Origin: Nemertoderma westbladi
Taxonomy: Eukaryota; Xenacoelomorpha; Nemertodermatida; Nemertodermatidae
Length of the DNA: 58,945 bases
Direction: 5' to 3'
Assembly: GCA_032718475.1 (NCBI GenBank)
Contig: JAUCBJ010001760.1
Span: 1 to 58,945 of the forward strand
Part shown: positions 1-10,086 of the stretch, in pieces
How positions within the stretch are numbered: the stretch's first letter is position 1
How the letters are laid out: every line of letters begins with the position of its first letter
Notes under the pieces: model-generated
Told to the model about the DNA's origin: nothing
The model's database searches: none
What the model saw: the letters and a program-made list of their open reading frames with translations, nothing else
Translations under genes and position numbers: made by a program

Positions 1-1020
1 AAACAGCCGTCTCCTCAACTCTTCGTCTCCTAGGAATCTCTGATAGTCGGACAAATAAATGTCGATAGCGTCTCTAGTTCGCGGTTTCTCGGCGGTCTCT
101 TCGCTTTCCGCTTGAGAAAGGGTGACATCAGTTAGTTCTTCATAGGTTGATCTCTCAGCCAGCTGGGATTTCCACTGGGCCGTTTCCTGTACTTTGAGAT
201 CTACCCGATGTAACCAAGTTTTGACAGCAACTTGCAGCGACGTGTCCTGTCTTCTTTTGGAAGTTTCCTCAAAGGCTGAGAGGATTAGTCGTATGCGTAG
301 GGTTCTTTCGCGTATCTGGTATAGCAGCTCTTCCTGCTCTTGAGGTCCTTGAGGTTGTCGAAACAGTTGTTCTTCCAATCGCTCCAAGGAGCCGAAGAAT
401 CCCTGCACATATCCTGCTGCCGACCTCTTCCAAACAGCTGGATCCATTGTATCTTTAGCCACTCCCATCCTGTGTATATCTTCCCAAGTAGCCTCGGACA
501 GATCCAACGGGAGTCCGAGTCCGGGAAAGTTCCATTGTGACTCGACAATAGACATCAATTCTTCCCTGGCGTATCCAGCATAATTATCTTGGGTCGCTCG
601 CTTATTCCTCGCCCAGTCGGCTTGATGTTCCTCCACTGCAATGAATATAGTAGTTAGCACTGCAGCAGGAAGGGTAAGAAGGGGGTCTGAGTAGACTGTA
701 ACAGCCATCTGCACTCCGCCTTCGGGGGTCAGCTCTACAGTATCCGAACTACTGGAGCTATCGGGTCGCTGGGAAGTAGGTTCTTGACCAAGATGTTGCT
801 GCGATAGGACAACTGCCTCTTGGTTCCGTTTGACCTGTGCCCGAGTACCTATGATGGACCTATGGTGGATTAGCCTAGGGTCTGATACTACTGGAGGGAT
901 GACCTTTTTTGCAGTAGGAGGTGAGCTGAACTCCTTTCTTAATCGCTCCACACTCCTATCTGAGTCACAGATAGTTGTATCGATCAGACTGTCTGACAGG
1001 TTTTGCTGAGTGTCAGACAT
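1..1020 (-). CDS. N-terminal 340 residues of an unidentified protein, cut by the window edge
   Basis: Reading the minus strand from the ATG at 1018-1020 there is no stop codon for 340 codons, down to base 1, so the gene continues outside the window. The start (MSDTQQNLSD) has an A at -3. The first 100 residues are polar and Ser/Pro-rich, with a serine run near 87-91. Residues 113-130 are hydrophobic. About 205-250 is Glu/Gln/Leu-rich and probably coiled coil, followed by a Trp-containing helical stretch to 290. I recognise no enzyme motif or zinc knuckle in this part. A long first ORF preceded by repeat-rich, ACCGGTAT-studded DNA would fit the gag-like first protein of a retroelement, but that is inference; a host gene is possible. 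Confidence 0.55.
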   Translation of the reverse strand, partial: MSDTQQNLSDSLIDTTICDSDRSVERLRKEFSSPPTAKKVIPPVVSDPRLIHHRSIIGTRAQVKRNQEAVVLSQQHLGQEPTSQRPDSSSSSDTVELTPEGGVQMAVTVYSDPLLTLPAAVLTTIFIAVEEHQADWARNKRATQDNYAGYAREELMSIVESQWNFPGLGLPLDLSEATWEDIHRMGVAKDTMDPAVWKRSAAGYVQGFFGSLERLEEQLFRQPQGPQEQEELLYQIRERTLRIRLILSAFEETSKRRQDTSLQVAVKTWLHRVDLKVQETAQWKSQLAERSTYEELTDVTLSQAESEETAEKPRTRDAIDIYLSDYQRFLGDEELRRRLF

Positions 1021-2332
1021 GTTTAGCTATACAGTTGAATGTCTACTACTATAGTTTCAGTTAAAGCAAGTCTGGTAATTCAGTATGACCGCAAGCCTAG
1101 CGATTTATTACCGATACCGTTACTTAGTGTAACGTGATATATATACAATATATTAGAATACCGGTATCCTTATAATATATATATAAGTATTATTACAGAC
1201 TAGATTTGTCACAGAGTACCGGTATATAATTTTAGCACAAATATATATAAATATATAATAGGCCTATCGTGAATACCGGTATACAGCTTACACTTATAGT
1301 ATATAAGTATAATTATGGACTAGAATTAATTACAGAATACCGGTATGATTTCAGCTCAAATTTATAGAAATAAATATAATAAGCCTATGGTAAATACCGG
1401 TATGTCAATTATTTTTAGAATAATTGAATTTCTGAATATTTTAAGGTTACTTGGTTACTTTAACTTACTTTATTACCGTTATTTAAGCAGTAGTCCAACT
1501 GATATTGAGACCTAGTTGTTGTCTGGCAGGCCTACTATTTATAAATCGTTTGAGTTGATTTATAATAGATATATACCCGTTTAAAAACGGTTTTTTGTCA
1601 ATATTTGAAATAAATGTTATTATTTCTGGGGGAATCACTACACAGAAGCTGTGCGCTCTCAGTGAAGTGTTACTTATTGAGACACTAAAACTGATAATTC
1701 TAATTTACCTAAGTTACTTAATACTACAAATTACTTACGATATGGGTGAGATTAATTCTCTAATTAAAACACAACAAAATATTACGTACGAAATTTTTAG
1801 GGTAATTTTACAGGAAGTCTACAAACCAGCCTAACAAAGGGTTAGAATTCTGGTTATTACAACGGACAGGGTACTACGGTATTTGAAATAATAAGTAGTA
1901 GTAAATATATTGCACTGTCCAGATAGGAAAATACCACCGCCTGACGACCTATAACCGTATCGCTATAGGTACTACGTTATGTATCACGGAGTGTTCCTAC
2001 CTAGAAGTTAATAGAGCTAGCGAATGTGCCTATCAACTACTTTACAACACAAATATACTGCCCACACTAATTACTCCGGAAAGCACTGTACACTAAACCC
2101 TAAATTAGGTACAAGTACCGGTATAACAAATAATCAGTAGTTAAATATACTTGAACAGTTAAAAGAACCACGGCATCTGCTGGAGTGACCGAAGCACAAA
2201 GTCACCAGTCTTGTCCTACGCCAAGCAGCCCGTGTAGTACCGGGGTTAATTTAACTATAACGGTATGTATAACAAGCACAATTACTGTAGGAATAAACTT
2301 GGGGACATGAATGTTGCGAATAATCGCATAAA
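1021..2332. other. AT-rich non-coding stretch with recurrent ACCGGTAT
   Basis: No convincing coding sequence. The octamer ACCGGTAT or its near matches (for example around 1161, 1224, 1275, 1338, 1396 and 2118) recur in otherwise AT-rich DNA with TATATA runs. The stretch lies immediately upstream of the minus-strand ORF at 1-1020 and may be its 5' untranslated or terminal-repeat DNA (inference). Confidence 0.4.
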
Positions 2333-2912
2333 CTCTGAATAATAAATATTACGCTACCCGTACAGAATACTCACACAAAATACAAACCAAACGCTGGCAG
2401 ACTACCACCAAGCCTAAATAAACTACCGTACGTGTAGATTCTGAAATGGTTAGTTAGTATGCGTTCTAACACGGTAGTACGACTTATTCTTTAAGAGGGG
2501 ATTGACCTTACAGCATATGGCTGCCCCAACTTACTAACAGCACTTTATCAGACCAACTCCACACACACAGCAATCTCTTCAGACCTAATAATAGCTAGAC
2601 AACAATCCAGCCTACAAAATATCTGAGTAATAACTATTACGGTACCTGAACAGACCACACAAACAAACACAGGCTAAAACACTGGCAGACTACGATCAAG
2701 CCTAAATAAACTACAGTATATGCAGATTCTGAAACAGTTAGTTAGTATGCGTTCTAACACGGTAGTACGACTTATTCTTTAAGAGGGGATTGACCTTACA
2801 GCATATGGCTGCCCCAACTTACTAACGGCACTTTATCAGACAAACTCTACACACGCCGTAATCTCTCCAAACCCAACAACAGTCAGACAGCAGTCCAGCC
2901 TACAATTATCTG
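2333..2912. repeat. Imperfect tandem duplication, period about 288 bp
   Basis: Two adjacent copies, about 2333-2621 and 2622-2912. The best-conserved core begins GTTAGTTAGTATGCG at 2449 and again at 2737 (288 bp apart) and runs about 90 bp with almost no change, through GACTTATTCTTTAAGAGGGG. The outer parts differ by scattered substitutions. No coding frame is preserved. Confidence 0.8.
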
Positions 2913-3088
2913 AACAATCTGAGCAGACTTACACGTCTTCAGCTCAATATTAACTTACTAGGAAATAAAACCGACAGAAATGAGTAAGCTCCAAAAGAAA
3001 CAAGGGGTGTACAGTCCCTAATCTCTTAAACAGCCTACCGGTATACACTAATCAAATTCGAATAATACTAATGTACTTATACAGCAGT

Positions 3089-3251
3089 ACCGGTTAGGAC
3101 AGTTGGGCCTACTGACCTACAGAAGTACCGGTTCTGGCAGTTGGACCTACGGACCTACAGCAATACCGGTTCTGGCAGTTGGGCCTACGGACCTACAGCA
3201 ATACCGGTTCTGGCAGTTGGGCCTACTGACCTACAGAAGTACCGGTTCAGG
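3089..3251. repeat. 38-bp minisatellite, four copies
   Basis: Units start at 3089, 3127, 3165 and 3203, with a partial fifth at 3241. Each begins ACCGGTTCTGGCAGTTGG. The units fall into two variant types, alternating ACTGAC...GAAGT and ACGGAC...GCAAT. The short + strand reading frame across them is a by-product of the repeat. Confidence 0.9.
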
Positions 3252-4515
3252 TTTACCGGTCACTACGGTATTTTGCAACCTTATTGCCTACTGCAATAAG
3301 ATCGTAAACTGTTATTGTTCGCGCTTTTGAAGACCTTTAGCAGTTTAACCTGCCAAAATTTATATGTCTTTTAGTTAATTAAAACACCTTTAGCATACGA
3401 CAATATTTTATGCTAATAAACAAAACATTACCCGAAGTCAGCCCATGCGCGATCATTCACCCGATGGATCTACACCCGGGAGGCTGAATTCGGCTGCTTA
3501 AATTTTATTATTGCAGTGTAAGGTTGCAGTGTAAACTTACTGTATTATTCGATTGATCGTTATTAATTAATTTCTGACAGATATTATTGGCTTTCGGGAA
3601 ATATTAACAGTTCCTTTAGGACGTGGCGCTCTATCTATTTAAACAGAACTAGGACTTATACTAAACGCAACGATACTGCTTATGATTAAAGTATAAGGCG
3701 CATTCTTTAGGAAATGCTTTGTTACCAATCACAATCATACACACTATTCTGCCGACCGTCAGTAAATTTGATCACACATAAAGAGAGCAGCAATTGACTC
3801 ATGTAGGGTCTGCTAAATAACATTAGATTCAATACACACCACATTAATATAAATCGCAATTGTTATATATAGCCTGTCTCTCTAACCTGTAGTGTATCAA
3901 GAAAATTGGGAATTTTGGGTGATTTATCCGTATTCTCCAAAGAGCAATATTTCCATCAACAAATAGATACAATTAATAACTGACGGTAAATAACAGTACA
4001 AACAATATGATTAATAGTGAGTTAATTAGATCAGATAAGTAATTAGGTCGGATTGATCAGATAACAGTTTATACTTTCGATAATTTAAGCAGTTTTACTA
4101 GAGTTCTTCCCAAAAAGCCGGTGTTATGGCGAAAATGGGAACACAACAACAGAATCATATAAAATCATATGACTACCTTACTATACGAGGATACCAACTA
4201 CCCTTATTCCCCGAAGCTCCCGTCCAACACAGAGGATGAGCAGTGAGATAGGAAAATTCAGTTCAGTAGCTCTGGGATAGGCCAAAATCAACGCCCACTC
4301 AAATTCTATTGGCCGATACGGACAGCAGGGCTAAGGCAACCTCCCTAAGCTGGTTGGCCGATCGAACAGAACCCAGATACTCTCGTACAGCCCATCAGCC
4401 AATAAGCTGGTAGCTTGCACTATTTTACCTATAGATCCCTTTTTAGAGTATTCAGCGACTGGGGGGAACTGGTTAGCAAAGCAAATGAATCAGTTATCCC
4501 ACAAAAGCTTTTACA
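3252..4515. other. Intergenic, nothing recognised
   Basis: AT-rich sequence with no reading frame, repeat array or RNA gene that I can support. A more GC-rich patch at 4200-4400 has no coding signal. Confidence 0.4.
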
Positions 4516-5139
4516 ACTCAAGATGTGTCAATAAAAAATATTATACTTAAGATGTATCTAAATTCTCGGCCGAGATTCTCGGCCGAGTTTTTCTCGGCCG
4601 AGATTCTCGGCCGAGTTTTTCTCGGCCGAGAAAGTATTAAAATATGAAACGGCGGGAAATTTAAAATGGCGTTGTATTTGCAATAATTACAGTATTACAG
4701 CAGTACAGTACATAAGCCTGCATCCTATTGCTACCGTTTCACTTCACTATCCTACACGTGTGCAGCTATGCCTATGGCTGTATGGCTGATGCCAATGTAG
4801 AACTGGTTGGAGGTATCAGCGGTGGGAGGCCTCGTTACGAAATTACGGAGAGGCAGTTGCACTATTTACAGAATATTGGATTCTCTCGAAGAGATACGGC
4901 ACGCATTTTGGATGTTAGCGAACGAACTATTTCAAGGCGTTGTAAACAATATGGACTGAATAATAATAAATACTCTGATATAGATAATGTCAACCTTGAT
5001 AAAGCTACAGTATACGACATATATTGAGCAATATTTCCCGCTGTTACAACTTTTAAGATTATAAAAACTCGGCCGAGAATCTCGGCCGAGAATTTAGATA
5101 CATCTTAAGTATAATATTTTTTATTGACACATCTTGAGT
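4516..5139 (+). mobile_element. Short DNA transposon with perfect 77-bp terminal inverted repeats
   Basis: Bases 4516-4592 are an exact reverse complement of 5063-5139. Each arm starts ACTCAAGATGTGTCAATA and contains two copies of the 10-bp palindrome CTCGGCCGAG; the left side continues with three more. The 624-bp element encloses a transposase/integrase-like remnant (4728-5027). I see no clear target-site duplication beside the repeats (TTTACA on the left, ATAATA on the right), so the superfamily cannot be set from the ends. It is best read as a deletion derivative of a larger autonomous element. Confidence 0.8.
4728..5027 (+). CDS. Truncated transposase/integrase N-terminus with helix-turn-helix
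   Basis: A 99-codon frame inside the inverted-repeat element. The likely start is the internal Met of MADANVELVGG (4776-4778), since the residues before it look untranslated. The core GRPRYEITERQL followed by FSRRDTARILDVSERTISRR reads as a helix-turn-helix of the kind found ahead of the DDE integrase core in transposon-encoded proteins. The catalytic domain is absent: the frame ends at TGA 5025-5027, 36 bp before the right inverted repeat. Function would be DNA binding only. The HTH reading rests on motif resemblance; the exact superfamily is not assigned. Confidence 0.6.
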   Translation: MLPFHFTILHVCSYAYGCMADANVELVGGISGGRPRYEITERQLHYLQNIGFSRRDTARILDVSERTISRRCKQYGLNNNKYSDIDNVNLDKATVYDIY

Positions 5140-5254
5140 ATAATATTTATTCAGATAGTTTTGGCGTAAACGGCGCTTCATACAGAACCCCCTAAGTCGA
5201 TTTTTGTAGTTCTGAGATAATCGATAAAAACTGTTTATTTTTTAGAGAGATGCC

Positions 5255-7030
5255 TCAGTTTACGGCAATTTTGGCTACAAAAACTCGCCTTTTATTACAT
5301 TTTGGCCAAAACTGAGGAAAAGATCGAGTTTTAGAGCTGTTTTTTTTTACTCAAAAAACTGGACTGTTAATACTTTTTATATCAAAATGGTCACAAGGGC
5401 GAGTGAAAACGGCAATTTTGGCTACAAAAACTCGCCTTTTATTACATTTTGGCTAAAACTGAGGAAAAGGTCGAGTTTTAGTGCTGTTTTTTTACTCAAA
5501 AAACTGGACTTTTAATACTTTTTCTGTCAAAATGGTCAAAAGAAGGGCGAGTGAAAACGACAATTTTGGCTACAAAAACTCGCCTTTTATTACATTTTGG
5601 CTAAAACTGAGGAAAAGGTCGAGTTTTAGTGCTGTTTTTTTACTCAAAAAACTGGACTTTTAATACTTTTTCTGTCAAAATGGTCAAAAGAAGGGCGAGT
5701 GAAAACGGCAATTTTGGCTACAAAAACTCGCCTTTTATTACATTTTGGCTAAAACTGAGGAAAAGGTCGAGTTTTAGAGCTGTTTTTTTACTCAAAAACT
5801 CGACTTTTAATACCTTTTCTGTCAAAATGGTCAAAAGGGCGAGTGAAAACGGCAATTTTGGCTACAAAAACTCGCCTTTTATCACATTTTGGCTAAAACT
5901 GAGGAAAAGGTCGAGTTTTAGTGTTGTTTTTTTTACTCAAAAAACTGGACTGTTAATACTTTTTATATCAAAATGGTCACAAGGGCGAGTGAAAACGGCA
6001 ATTTTGGCTACAAAAACTCGCCTTTTATTACGTTTTGGCTAAAACTGAGGAAAAGGTCGAGTTTTAGTGCTGTTTTTTTACTCAAAAAACTGGACTTTTA
6101 ATACTTTTTCTGTCAAAATGGTCAAAAGAAGGGCGAGTGAAAACGGCAATTTTGCTACAAAAACTCGCCTTTTATTACATTTTGGCTAAAACTGAGGAAA
6201 AGGTCGAGTTTTAGTGCTGTTTTTTTACTCAAAAAACTGGACTTTTAATACCTTTTCTGTCAAAATGGTCAAAAGAAGGGCGAGTGAAAACGGCAATTTT
6301 GGCTACAAAAACTCGCCTTTTATTACATTTTGGCTAAAACTGAGGAAAAGGTCGAGTTTTAGAGCTGTTTTTTTACTCAAAAACTCGACTTTTAATACCT
6401 TTTCTGTCAAAATGGTCAAAAGGGCGAGTGAAAACGGCAATTTTGGCTACAAAAACTCGCCTTTTATCACATTTTGGCTAAAACTGAGGAAAAGGTCGAG
6501 TTTTAGTGTTGTTGTTTTTACTCAAAAAACTGGACTGTTAATACTTTTTATATCAAAATGGTCACAAGGGCGAGTGAAAACGGCAATTTTGGCTACAAAA
6601 ACTCGCCTTTTATTACATTTTGGCTAAAACTGAGGAAAAGGTCGAGTTTTAGTGCTGTTTTTTTACTCAAAAAACTGGACTTTTAATACTTTTTCTGTCA
6701 AAATGGTCAAAAGAAGGGCGAGTGAAAACGGCAATTTTGGCTACAAAAACTCGCCTTTTATTACATTTTGGCTAAAACTGAGGAAAAGGTCGAGTTTTAG
6801 TGCTGTTTTTTTACTCAAAAAACTGGACTTTTAATACTTTTTCTGTCAAAATGGTCAAAAGAAGGGCGAGTGAAAACGGCAATTTTGGCTACAAAAACTC
6901 GCCTTTTATCACATTTTGGCTAAAACTGAGGAAAAGGTCGAGTTTTAGTGCTGTTTTTCTTACTCAAAAAACTGGACTGTTAATACTTTTTATATCAAAA
7001 TGGTCAAAAGGACGAGTGAAGACAGCTCTT
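5255..7030. repeat. 146-bp satellite array with a 585-bp higher-order repeat
   Basis: About 12-13 monomers of 144-148 bp. Landmarks are GGCGAGTGAAAACGGCAATT (starts near 5398, 5545, 5693, 5838, 5984, 6132, 6279, 6422, 6568, 6716 and 6864), a reverse-complementary ACTCGCC about 30 bp later, and a run of T. A distinctive monomer type (TGTTAATACTTTTTATATC, then CACAAGGGCG) returns at about 5389, 5974 and 6559, exactly 585 bp apart. Four monomers therefore form a higher-order unit; 5629-6042 and 6214-6627 are nearly identical. Reading frames of 60-137 codons across the array are repeat artefacts. Confidence 0.93.
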
Positions 7031-7308
7031 CTGTCCAATACCAAAGACCAATAAATTTATAATTCATTTTGTGAAGTCAAATATATTATTCATTTGTGAA
7101 GTAAGATTTGTTGTTCGTTTTGTGAAGTCTGTATTATATTACACGAAGTGGGGCCTTCGCGCAGCACGTGACTTAAATTTAATTTAAGTACTAATTCGAA
7201 AGTATTACTGTATTAGCAAATATTAGTCATAAGTGATAATTCTAGAAAGGCTTTTCTGCGAATGTAGGCTATTGTGTAATTCATTTCAGTACCGGTCTGC
7301 CTAACTGT

Positions 7309-7577
7309 CTGCACCAGGTGTCTGCACCAGGTGTCTGCACCAGGTGTCTGCACCAGGTGTCTGCACCAGGTGTCTGCACCAGGTGTCTGCACCAGGTGTC
7401 TGCACCAGGTTTCTGCACCAGGTGTCTGCACCCACCAGGTGTCTGCACCAGGTGTCTGCACCAGGTGTCTGCACCAGGTGTCTGCACCAGGTGTCTGCAC
7501 CAGGTGTCTGCACCAGGTGTCTGCACCAGTTGTCTGCACCAGGTGTCTGCACCAGGTGTCTGCACCAGGTGTCTGCT
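7309..7577. repeat. 13-bp minisatellite carrying an E-box in each unit
   Basis: About 20 units of CTGCACCAGGTGT, with minor variants (TTTCTG near 7410, a CCCACC insertion near 7430, CAGTTG near 7527). Each unit contains CAGGTG. Because 13 is not a multiple of 3 and the unit has no stop, every frame on both strands stays open; the 78-108 codon frames here are not genes. Confidence 0.95.
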
Positions 7578-7714
7578 TAACGTTTACACCCCAATTCCGC
7601 TTGGTTTATATCTTGATTATCAATAAAATAGTAACGTGAAATATTTATGGAGCGTATATTTGAGAATGTTGAAATAATGCGTTTAGTAGTGTGACCAGCG
7701 TCTTGAATTTCCGC

Positions 7715-8600
7715 TTACCTCTAGCGGCAGACTGGAGAAATGCAGATCGACCACCTTCCTCAGAAAGACGCAGCATGTGCTCTAGTACATATGCCAATAT
7801 TCACTTTAAATAAATTAATATCAAGGAATTGGGGACAGTTATACATTTCGCCCTCTAGCGGCAGACTGGAGGACTCCAGACCGTTTACTGCCCACCAAAG
7901 ACTCAGGCCGACTTCTACTACATATCTGCTACGTTTCAGCTTGAACGGATCATAAATAACGAGATGGGAGAAAGATTTCACTTTCAAACATTTCGCCCTC
8001 TAGCGGCAGACTGAAGAACTGCACACGGATTAGCCTTCAATTCAATTCAATTCCTTCTTTCAAAGTCACAGCTAATGGTCTAGTACATATCTGCCAAATT
8101 TCAGCATAAATGGATTAAAAGCAAAGAAATGGGAGGACATTTAACGTTTAGACATGTGGCCCTCTAGCAGGAGACTATTGCTCTGATGGTGTCTGAAAGT
8201 CTCTCAAACGTCTCAACTTTAGCTCATATTGATACCTACAAATTTTCAACTTGGCAGCTTTAAATCCGACAAAGTTATTAGCATGTCAAAATCGTAACGA
8301 CGACAACGATTTCACTTTCAGACCTTTGGCCCTCTAGCGGCAGACTGGAGAACTGCAGATGGATTCGCCTCCTTTGAAAGTCACAGCTAATGGTCTAATA
8401 CATATCTGCCAAGTTTCAGCTTAAACGGATTAAAAGCAAAGAAATGGGAGGGCATTTAATGTTTAGACATGTGGCCCTCTAGCGGGAGACCATTGCACTG
8501 ATGGTGTCTGAAAGTCTCTCAAAAATCTCAACTTTTGCTCATATTGATACCTACAAATTTTCAACTTGGCAGCTTTAAATCCGACAAAGTTATTAGCATG
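7715..8600. repeat. Degenerate tandem subrepeats ending in CCCTCTAGCGG
   Basis: The phrase CCCTCTAGCGGCAGACTGGA or a variant recurs near 7715, 7850, 7993, 8159, 8329 and 8472, each preceded by a segment like CATATCTGCCAAGTTTCAGC. The last two blocks form a clean tandem duplication of about 314 bp (CAGCTAATGGTCTA at 8069 and 8383). No protein is encoded. This is the interior of the element bounded at 7142 and 8745. Confidence 0.75.
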
Positions 8601-8609
8601 TCAAAATCG

Positions 8610-8672
8610 TAACGACGACGACGACGACGACGACAACGACGACGACGACGACAACGACGACGACGACAACTA
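8610..8672. repeat. ACG trinucleotide microsatellite
   Basis: About 20 near-perfect ACG units with occasional ACA, immediately before the tail motif of the surrounding dispersed element. The related copy at 16441-17060 has a shorter ACG run in the same place. Confidence 0.9.
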
Positions 8673-8999
8673 TTTGCATAAATTGACCCACCCCCTAACA
8701 GTGTCAATTCGCTAAGGCTCCGCCAACTTCGTGGCTCGCCCCACACATCATTATTTATGCTAGATATAAGACTATAATATTGTTACTGTACACTGTACAG
8801 GTACCAACTATACTATACTATACTGTAGCACTTCCTGTGAGGTTTGCTAAACTATGGTGTGTATGCCTGTACCTGAAGATGATATAACTATCGAAAGTAC
8901 AGCATTATTTACCTATTGCATATTATTTTTTTTAGATTTTGCCATCTATCAGACGGTGGGCATCCCAGCCAAGGGATTCTTGAAGGCATTTTTTGAGAT

Positions 9000-9771
9000 T
9001 CATTCGTGCTGATCAGCTCTATCGAGCGTCTTCTCCAGCTGTTCAGTGACAACACTTAGCAGGCCAATCTCCTTTACATGGTGGCTGAAGCAGTGCATGC
9101 TGGCAGCATAGAACACAGCTACAAACTCATTTTCGCCTATATGTATGTTCTTACTCCCATCAAAAGTAAACGGAGCACCACGAGAATGGACTCCTCCGAT
9201 GGCCAGTTGAAGGCCTCCGTTTTTCTTACGTTGCTCATTCTGGAACATAATTAACTCATCTGAAGGGAAGCCGGCAGCCGCAGGAAAATCTTTGTGAAAA
9301 TAGCCATCAATGATGGCGACTTGACCACACTTCCCACTGATGACAAGTGTACCAAAACTATAGATGCTGCTGGCACATCCTCCACACTTTAAGACTATGT
9401 ATATGGAAGGCGATTGTTGAAGGACGTCCCACGTAGCTGTAAGTTGGTTGAATCCACCTTGACGGTAGTCGTGAGCCTTTCGACGATGACATTTGAATGT
9501 CGGACGTAGGCCATGGTCGGACAAATCCTATGACAATGTGCTGTGTAGGGGGTCGGTTCCTGAATAGTTCCATGTAATCTTCATCGTCTAAAAGTCCATC
9601 AAGGCCTTCATTTTCGGTAACAGAACCTACTGTGATCAGAATCATCGCTTTGGCTTGTAGTTCTTCTGGTGTTACTTTACCACAATTGTATATTCGTTCT
9701 TTCTGAGTTTTTTTGGTACTTCCGCAGAGTACCGATATCCTTATTCCCTTTCGAAACGTTGGATTTTCAAC
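9000..9771 (-). pseudogene. Frameshifted unrecognised ORF, possibly transposon-derived
   Basis: On the minus strand one frame is open from 9771 (just after a TGA at 9774-9772) through NCGKVTPEELQAKAMILITV to about 9524. A second frame then continues from about 9524 to a stop at 9000-9002 (SDHGLRPTFKCHRRKAHDY to TLDRADQHE). Joining the two needs one frame change near 9520-9530. Together they give roughly 255 residues with spaced Cys/His (CHRRKAH, KCGGC) that could bind metal. I do not recognise the family. The frame break argues for a decayed copy, unless an intron or sequencing error explains it. Confidence 0.45.
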
Positions 9772-10086
9772 TCAGAAAGTTTTAAGGACATCCGAGATCT
9801 GTCTCAGATGGTCGTTTCGTCGATTAATTTCATGCTGTAGGCCTATTGTGGTGGCATCCAAAAGCGCTTCATCCGTTGTGGTGGATAGAGCGAAGCCAGG
9901 ATATATTCCAGTAGATGACATTAATGAAGGTGCATGTATGTAGTTTTGAGGGCAGAAATTTTGAGAAAATTGAACTATTAATATTTACGCTGTTTTGATT
10001 ACAGTACTGGTACCAGGGGCGGATCCAGAAATTTAATTTCTATGGTGCGCACAATATGTAAAGTTTATATTTTGGTCTAAGGTACC
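9772..10086. other. Non-coding spacer
   Basis: No supported gene. A 76-codon plus-strand frame at 9713-9943 overlaps the pseudogene on the other strand and has no recognisable features. Confidence 0.4.

Larger units (their letters stand above)
7142..8745 (+). mobile_element. Dispersed element family, member 1 (head and tail motifs)
   Basis: Begins with CACGAAGTGGGGCCTTCGCG and ends with GCTAAGGCTCCGCC...GTGGCTCGCCCCACA. The same pair of end motifs brackets 13851-14843 and 16441-17060, which defines a repeat family. This copy is expanded internally by a 13-bp minisatellite, a set of CCCTCTAGCGG-bearing subrepeats and an ACG microsatellite. No protein is encoded. The ends are not simple inverted repeats, although both contain TGGGGC when read inward. 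Confidence 0.5.
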
